A model generated the notes under the pieces. That model was not told where the DNA came from. It worked only from the letters and a program-made list of their open reading frames with translations, and ran no database searches. A stretch of 9,926 nt of DNA, from the NCBI GenBank assembly GCA_949283445.1, contig CASDTD010000011.1, positions 1-9,926 of the forward strand, read 5' to 3'. A program made the translations under genes and the position numbers. The DNA is from an uncultured Coriobacteriia bacterium (GTDB lineage: Bacteria; Actinomycetota; Coriobacteriia; Coriobacteriales; QAMH01). How positions within the stretch are numbered: position 1 is the stretch's first letter; each line of letters begins with the position of its first letter. This document shows positions 6,751 through 9,926 of this stretch, piece by piece.

Positions 6751-6787
6751 GAAAAGGGACGCCAATGTGACATTGACGCCCCTTTTC
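6751..6787 (-). terminator. Hairpin between modA and modB (terminator or attenuator)
   Basis: A 37-nt near-perfect inverted repeat: GAAAAGGG/CCCTTTTC at the base, then two single mismatches (6759/6779 and 6762/6776), CG/CG and CAAT/ATTG, and a 5-base loop. It can form on both strands, each time with a run of four U at the 3' side. It lies 42 bases after the modA stop and before the modB leader. Partial termination would give more binding protein than permease, as is common in binding-protein ABC operons. Confidence 0.78.
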
Positions 6788-6828
6788 GTTGTGCAGGCCC
6801 AATCAGGGGAGGGCCGCTTTTGGAATGC

Positions 6829-7698
6829 CTATTCGCTGACCAGCTCGAAGCCGTAGTTGGCGAAAATCTGCTGCGCGTCCGGGTCGGTCATGCAGAAGTT
6901 CAGGAAGTCTGCCGCGACCTCGGCGTTCTTGGAGTCCTTCAACACGGCGCCGGGGTAGAGGATGGGCTTGTGGGAATCGGACGGCGTGGTGTAGGCAACC
7001 TGGATGCCGTCGTAGCGGTAGACGTCGGAAGTGTAGACGAAGCCCGCAGCGAAATCGCCCGTGGCCACATGGTTGGCGACGGTGCCGACCTTGTCAGAGC
7101 CCGCGTCCATCTTGTCGGCGACGGACTTGTCCCACTTGATGTCGGTAATCTGGCCGTCAGCCTCTTCGTACGTGCACAGGCCGACACTCTCGAGCGCTTG
7201 CAGCGCATACTTGCCAGCCGGAACCGCGTTCGGCTCGCCGATGCCGACTTTGCCGTCGATGTTCTTGATGTCGTCGATGCTGTTGATTTTAACCTTGCTG
7301 TCAGCCCCGGTGACAACGACGAGTTCGTTGGTGAACATGTCCTTGCGCGTGTCGGCGTTGATGTAGTCAGCCGCATCGTCCATGGAGGAGCTGGAAGCGC
7401 AAATCAGGACATCGGGCGCGGCGCCGCCGGCAATCTTCTCGACGATGTCGCCAGAAGCTTTGAACTGCGTGTCGGCGAAGGTGACCTCGGGGTGCTGCTC
7501 GGTGTAGAGTGCCTGAACCTCGGGCAGCGCCTTCTCCAGGGAGTTCGCCGCGAAGATTTGCAGTTCCGTGGCTTGGGCGGTGTCATTGCCCTCGGTTGCT
7601 TGGCCTCCGCCGCCGCAGCCGGTGAGACCCAGTGCCGCTACCATGCTCATGGTGGCGATACCCGTCACCAGTATGCGTCCGATATGCTTGACCTTCAT
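6829..7698 (-). CDS. modA: Molybdate-binding lipoprotein ModA
   Basis: A 289-residue extracytoplasmic binding protein that delivers molybdate to ModB. The signal peptide ends in the lipobox LTGC (Cys28), followed by a Gly-rich linker, so it is anchored as a lipoprotein as in Gram-positive cells. Family landmarks are IFAANSLEKALPEV (ligand Ser in AANS), FKASGDIVEKI (second ligand Ser), NELVVVT, IGEPNAVPAGKYALQAL, and VANHVATGDFAAGFVYTSDV with the Tyr near the oxyanion. The chosen ATG has a strong ribosome site AGGAGA 6 bases upstream; the open frame above it to 7749 is not needed. It is the first gene of modABC, with a hairpin after its stop. The leader contains a copy of the motif shared with modB. 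Tungstate binding is also usual for this family. Confidence 0.95.
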   Translation of the reverse strand: MKVKHIGRILVTGIATMSMVAALGLTGCGGGGQATEGNDTAQATELQIFAANSLEKALPEVQALYTEQHPEVTFADTQFKASGDIVEKIAGGAAPDVLICASSSSMDDAADYINADTRKDMFTNELVVVTGADSKVKINSIDDIKNIDGKVGIGEPNAVPAGKYALQALESVGLCTYEEADGQITDIKWDKSVADKMDAGSDKVGTVANHVATGDFAAGFVYTSDVYRYDGIQVAYTTPSDSHKPILYPGAVLKDSKNAEVAADFLNFCMTDPDAQQIFANYGFELVSE

Positions 7699-7765
7699 TT
7701 GTCTCTCCTTCCCCCTGCGCTGCTTACGTAGGGCATATTGTTCAGACAAGATTATTTTCTCTCAA

Positions 7766-7780
7766 GCATATTTGATATGC
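7766..7780. promoter_or_regulatory. Perfect palindrome in the AT-rich modA leader
   Basis: GCATAT-TTG-ATATGC, a perfect 6-bp inverted repeat about 70 bases upstream of the modA ATG. It lies in a markedly AT-rich stretch (7750-7825) of an otherwise GC-rich window. It is a plausible operator overlapping the modA promoter; ModE-type sites also have AT-rich inverted arms, but the sequence is not the E. coli ModE consensus as I know it. I could not place a convincing -35/-10 pair. Confidence 0.42.
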
Positions 7781-7801
7781 AACATATATATTTTTAAGAT
7801 A

Positions 7802-7824
7802 AATCTACTTTAGAGATAAAGAAT
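7802..7824. promoter_or_regulatory. Shared leader motif, modA copy
   Basis: The plus strand reads AATCT-N6-GAGATAAAGAAT, aligned without gaps to 6681-6703 ahead of modB. The conserved blocks are at both ends, and the six middle bases are mostly different, the pattern of a dimer-binding site. It lies about 104 bases before the modA start. A molybdate-responsive regulator is an obvious but unproven candidate. Confidence 0.5.
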
Positions 7825-7842
7825 GTAACTGAGGATAGAGGG

Positions 7843-7855
7843 CTACGTGACGTAG
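7843..7855. promoter_or_regulatory. Perfect 13-bp palindrome CTACGT-G-ACGTAG
   Basis: A perfect 6-bp inverted repeat around a single base in the 243-bp gap between trmB (ends 7942) and modA (starts 7698). It is too short to act as a transcription terminator and more like a protein-binding site for the modA promoter region. No other copy was noticed in the window. Confidence 0.4.
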
Positions 7856-7885
7856 GTCATATCAAATGGCGCATTGCCATCGGTG

Positions 7886-7924
7886 GATGTGACGTTTGAT
7901 GTGACTCTCTGTCGCGGACGTGAC
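7886..7924. repeat. Short direct repeats GA(C/T)GTGAC
   Basis: GATGTGAC occurs at 7886-7893 and 7898-7905, and GACGTGAC at 7917-7924. A related TACGTGAC lies in the palindrome at 7844-7851. The repeats are just downstream of the trmB stop and far upstream of modA. They could be regulator half-sites, but the spacing (12 then 19) is uneven, so confidence is low. Confidence 0.3.
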
Positions 7925-7941
7925 CCCTGTTATGCGTGGGG

Positions 7942-8757
7942 CTATTTGCCGTCGCGTTTGGCGCGGTAGTTCCTGAAGTTCATGACGCCGCGCTCCATGC
8001 CATAGGGGATGTATTCCAGGCTGTCGAGGTCTTCGGGCAGGTAGTCGAACAGGGACAGCGGGGCGGTTTGCTCGTGGCTGACGGGACGGTCTGCTCTCAC
8101 AGCCGTGCAGGCGTGTATCTTCGCTCCTTTTTCGGTGAGCTTGAGCTCGTATTCGCTTTGCGGCAAGTCCGGTTGTTCGGCGCGCAGGTCGCGCGTCTGC
8201 CACGTGATGTCGTAGCCGGCCAAATCGAACTGGATGAGCGAGAACTCGAAAAACATCGGGCTGTCGGTCTTGAAGCGCACCTGCCCGCTGTCTGCCAAGA
8301 CATCACGGTATTTGATGAGCTCGTCGACGTAGGTGAGGCGCTCTTTGGCGTGCTTTTTGCGCGGGTGGGGCGTCGAGAAGTTCAGGTAGATGCAGGCGAG
8401 TTCCCGGCTGCCGAATAGGTCGCGGATGTCTTCGGCGTCTGCCAGCGTGAAAATGACGTTTTCTGCGCCTTCTTCCAGGGCGAGCTGTGCTGCGCGGGCG
8501 ACGCAGGCGCGTTCGTAGTCGAGCCCCACGAACAGTACGTCAGGGTTAGCCTTTGCCTCGGCGACGGTGAACAGTCCTTTGCCGCAGCCCAGGTCCAGGC
8601 GTACTTCGGCGGCGTCGGGGAAATGCGCTTCCGCCCAGCGTCCCTTGCAGCTTGCGGGTTCCATCTCGATGGCGTCGGCATACCACTCGAAGCGCTCGTC
8701 GAGATACTTGAGCGGACGGGCATGCGACTTGTGGCGTTTTCTCAACTGCTGGGGCAT
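7942..8757 (-). CDS. trmB: tRNA (guanine-N7)-methyltransferase TrmB
   Basis: A 271-residue protein from the chosen ATG. It transfers a methyl group from S-adenosylmethionine to N7 of G46 in the tRNA variable loop. The SAM-binding motif I is VRLDLGCGKGLFTVAEA (residues 52-68), with the acidic end of the next strand at VGLDYERA. Further family marks are FKTDSPMFFEFSL (162-174) and SEYELKLTEKGAKIH (201-215), matching the 'T-x-Y-E' element. The usual N-F-x-D-P-W-P-K-x-R-H motif reads NFSTPHPRKKH (126-136), so the conserved Asp is Thr129 and the Trp is His131. About 50 residues beyond the usual end form a C-terminal tail. The ATG at 8757 follows GAGAAAG. The frame stays open for 74 more codons to a TTG at 8979, but that part (including a hydrophobic stretch) does not fit TrmB. 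Confidence 0.9.
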   Translation of the reverse strand: MPQQLRKRHKSHARPLKYLDERFEWYADAIEMEPASCKGRWAEAHFPDAAEVRLDLGCGKGLFTVAEAKANPDVLFVGLDYERACVARAAQLALEEGAENVIFTLADAEDIRDLFGSRELACIYLNFSTPHPRKKHAKERLTYVDELIKYRDVLADSGQVRFKTDSPMFFEFSLIQFDLAGYDITWQTRDLRAEQPDLPQSEYELKLTEKGAKIHACTAVRADRPVSHEQTAPLSLFDYLPEDLDSLEYIPYGMERGVMNFRNYRAKRDGK

Positions 8758-9050
8758 AGCTGTCTTTCTCGTGTGTCTGGCGGTGCCGGTGCCCGAAAGG
8801 GCTTCTTGTCGTCTGCGCGTGCACTTCGTGCCCCTGCTGAGTGTCTTTCGCACGCCAAGGCGGCGCATCGTTCGCAAAAACGTACTCAGCAAGGCTCCGA
8901 AGCCGCGCAAACAGTACCCAATAGAGCCCGCAACTGCAAGTGTGATACTCATCAGGGCGGGTAAGTGTCGAGCGGGCAAGCGTCCGAAGGGGTGCGCCTG
9001 CCCTCGTGTTCGCGTGCCCCGTGCGGCGGCTTTCGCTACAATGCGAACTC
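8758..9050. other. Divergent intergenic region between trmB and traX-like gene
   Basis: A 293-bp stretch with no gene I can support. It has small hairpins at 8791-8802 (GCCC-GAAA-GGGC) and 8821-8831 (GCAC-TTC-GTGC) and the traX-proximal -10 at 9037-9042. The minus strand is open in the trmB frame and could encode a short, basic, one-helix peptide from 8952, but it lacks a ribosome site. Confidence 0.5.
9037..9042 (+). promoter_or_regulatory. -10 hexamer TACAAT, probable leaderless promoter
   Basis: TACAAT ends 8 bases before the ATG at 9051, so transcription would begin at or next to the A of the start codon. The intervening GCGAACTC holds no Shine-Dalgarno sequence. No good -35 is visible. 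This layout is the standard signature of leaderless mRNAs in actinobacteria. Confidence 0.5.
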
Positions 9051-9761
9051 ATGACGGGAAACCAGCTCAAAATCATCGCGCTCATCACCATGACCATCGA
9101 CCACGTCGGCGTCATCTTGCTGCCGGGCGTCGAGTTGCTGCGCATTGTCGGGCGGCTCTCGTTTCCCATCTTCGCGTACATGGTCGCGGAGGGCTGCTAT
9201 TACACACATGACAAACGGCGCTATCTTGGCGGCATGATTGCCCTGGGCGTGGCCTGTCAGCTCGTGTACTTCGTCGCCATGGGCAGCCTCGAGCAAAGCA
9301 TCATCACCACGCTTGCACTGGGGATGCTCACCGTGTTCGGCATGCAATATGCTGCCGAGCAGACGGGTGCAAAACGCGCGCTTCCCCTTGTCGGGGCGCT
9401 TGCGCTTGACACCTTCGCGTGCGAAGTGCTGCCCGCGCTGCTCTGGCGCAGCGATTATTCCATTGACTACGGGCTTGTGGGCGTGCTGTTGCCCGCGTTG
9501 GTCTACCTGCCGCGCATCTTCTGCCCGGATATGGACGATGTTCGCCGCCGGCGTGTCACGTTGGTCCCCCTCGCCGTCGGTTTGGCCCTGCTCGCGTGGA
9601 GCATGCGCCTTGGTCTGGGAGCGGTGCAGTGGTTTGGCCTGGTAAGTGTCGCGCTGCTTGCCTTCTACAACGGCAAGCGTGGGAAATGGCGCATGAAATA
9701 CCTGTTCTACGTGTACTATCCCGCGCACCTTGCGGTGATTTGGGCCATATCTCTTCTTTAA
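9051..9761 (+). CDS. TraX-family integral membrane protein
   Basis: A 236-residue, very hydrophobic protein with about seven to eight membrane helices. The N-terminus MTGNQLKIIALITMTIDHVG, then LRIVGRLSFPIFAYMVAEGC and the polar HDKRRYLGG loop, are the hallmarks of the TraX family. Near the end YLFYVYYPAHLAVIWAI is the second conserved element of that family. TraX of the F plasmid acetylates pilin; chromosomal relatives such as this one are mostly uncharacterised, and the fold resembles membrane acyltransferases. There are no conjugation genes nearby, so I do not infer a role in transfer. The ATG at 9051 is preferred over a GTG 15 codons earlier because of family alignment; it seems to be translated leaderless. 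Its stop codon overlaps the candidate moeA -35. Confidence 0.88.
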   Translation: MTGNQLKIIALITMTIDHVGVILLPGVELLRIVGRLSFPIFAYMVAEGCYYTHDKRRYLGGMIALGVACQLVYFVAMGSLEQSIITTLALGMLTVFGMQYAAEQTGAKRALPLVGALALDTFACEVLPALLWRSDYSIDYGLVGVLLPALVYLPRIFCPDMDDVRRRRVTLVPLAVGLALLAWSMRLGLGAVQWFGLVSVALLAFYNGKRGKWRMKYLFYVYYPAHLAVIWAISLL

Positions 9762-9785
9762 CGAGAATTAAGTTTGGCATAAAAT
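9757..9785 (+). promoter_or_regulatory. Candidate moeA promoter
   Basis: TTTAAC (9757-9762), a 17-base spacer, then TAAAAT (9780-9785) in an AT-rich dip, 32 bases before the moeA ATG. The -10 is good and the -35 is weak. The -35 contains the traX stop codon, so moeA may also receive read-through from traX. Confidence 0.5.
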
Positions 9786-9817
9786 AGCAGCCGATGTTTG
9801 GTTACGGAAGGACGGAC

Positions 9818-9926
9818 ATGACACAACTCACTCCACTGGACGAAGCGCGCCAGATCGTGCTCTCCCATACGAATACGATTGACATCGAGACGGTCGGTCT
9901 TGTCGACGCCGTCGGCCGCGTCGCTG
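9818..9926 (+). CDS. moeA: Molybdopterin molybdenumtransferase MoeA, N-terminal part (cut by window edge)
   Basis: Thirty-six complete codons are visible, beginning MTQLTPLDEARQIVLSHTNT and continuing IDIETVGLVDAVGRVAA-like to the edge. The pattern L-x-x-(D/E)-E-A-x-x-x-(I/V)-L, then E-x-V-x-L-x-(D/E)-A-(L/V)-G-R-V, is the standard opening of MoeA, which inserts molybdate into adenylated molybdopterin in the cytoplasm. The ribosome site GGAAGGA lies 5 bases before the ATG. Finding it two genes away from modABC fits a molybdenum-cofactor neighbourhood. The catalytic domains are outside the window, so fusions or a tungsten-specific role cannot be judged. Confidence 0.82.
   Translation, partial: MTQLTPLDEARQIVLSHTNTIDIETVGLVDAVGRVA

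Noticed and set aside
6535..7731. Plus-strand frame of 398 codons antisense to modA and the modB start
   Set aside because: It crosses the modA-modB hairpin and leader, and its product is a low-information V/D/G/R-rich reading. ModA and ModB on the minus strand are unmistakable.
7702..7941. Molybdenum cofactor riboswitch upstream of modA
   Set aside because: The leader is AT-rich with short palindromes, and I see none of the GC-rich conserved multi-stem architecture expected of that riboswitch. A covariance-model search would settle it.
9754..9760. TTCTTTA before moeA as a third copy of the shared mod leader motif
   Set aside because: Only seven bases match one half of the motif, and they lie in the last codons of the traX-like gene; too little to count as a copy.
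9051..9761. TraX homology taken as evidence of a conjugative element
   Set aside because: No relaxase, pilus, integrase or att-like repeat is nearby; TraX-family proteins are common chromosomal membrane proteins.

Overview
The window looks like a chromosomal piece of a GC-rich, Gram-positive-type bacterium. A Coriobacteriia/Eggerthellaceae-like actinobacterium is my best guess. This rests on the high GC, the lipoprotein molybdate-binding protein, the YtrA-type GntR/ABC module and the molybdenum emphasis, not on a marker gene. There are ten genes (two cut by the window edges) and no rRNA, tRNA, CRISPR array, transposase or phage gene that I can recognise.

Left block (1-1752, minus strand): a three-gene operon encodes a YtrA-family GntR repressor, an ABC ATPase and an ABC-2 permease (cut at base 1). 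It is driven by a near-consensus sigma-70 promoter embedded in an array of GTGTATAT-type boxes spaced at one helical turn. The -35 hexamer of this promoter contains the stop codon of the neighbouring eamA-type gene.

Second block (1749-3912): an EamA/DMT-type membrane exporter (minus) is divergent from a TetR-family regulator (plus). The intergenic region carries two 16-bp palindromes that are 14/16 identical and about seven helical turns apart, probable TetR operators. A GNAT acetyltransferase follows tetR on the same strand. A 171-bp convergent gap, with nested and mutually exclusive inverted repeats, separates it from the next block.

Molybdenum block (4084-7941, minus strand): modA (lipoprotein), modB (permease) and modC (ATPase) form a molybdate ABC importer. 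A strong hairpin lies between modA and modB, while modB and modC overlap by 4 bp. ModB is unusual: a signal peptide and an extracytoplasmic region of about 195 residues precede the normal permease core, and an acidic cytoplasmic tail of about 60 residues follows it. A 23-nt motif (AATCT-N6-GAGATAAAGAAT on the plus strand) is shared by the modA and modB leaders.

Right block (7942-9926): trmB (tRNA m7G46 methyltransferase, minus) has Thr where the family normally has its active-site-region Asp, and is divergent from a TraX-family membrane protein (plus) that looks leaderless. The window ends in the first 36 codons of moeA (molybdenum insertion into molybdopterin), linking molybdate uptake to cofactor synthesis. 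The strongest candidate for something undescribed is the ModB fusion together with the shared leader motif.
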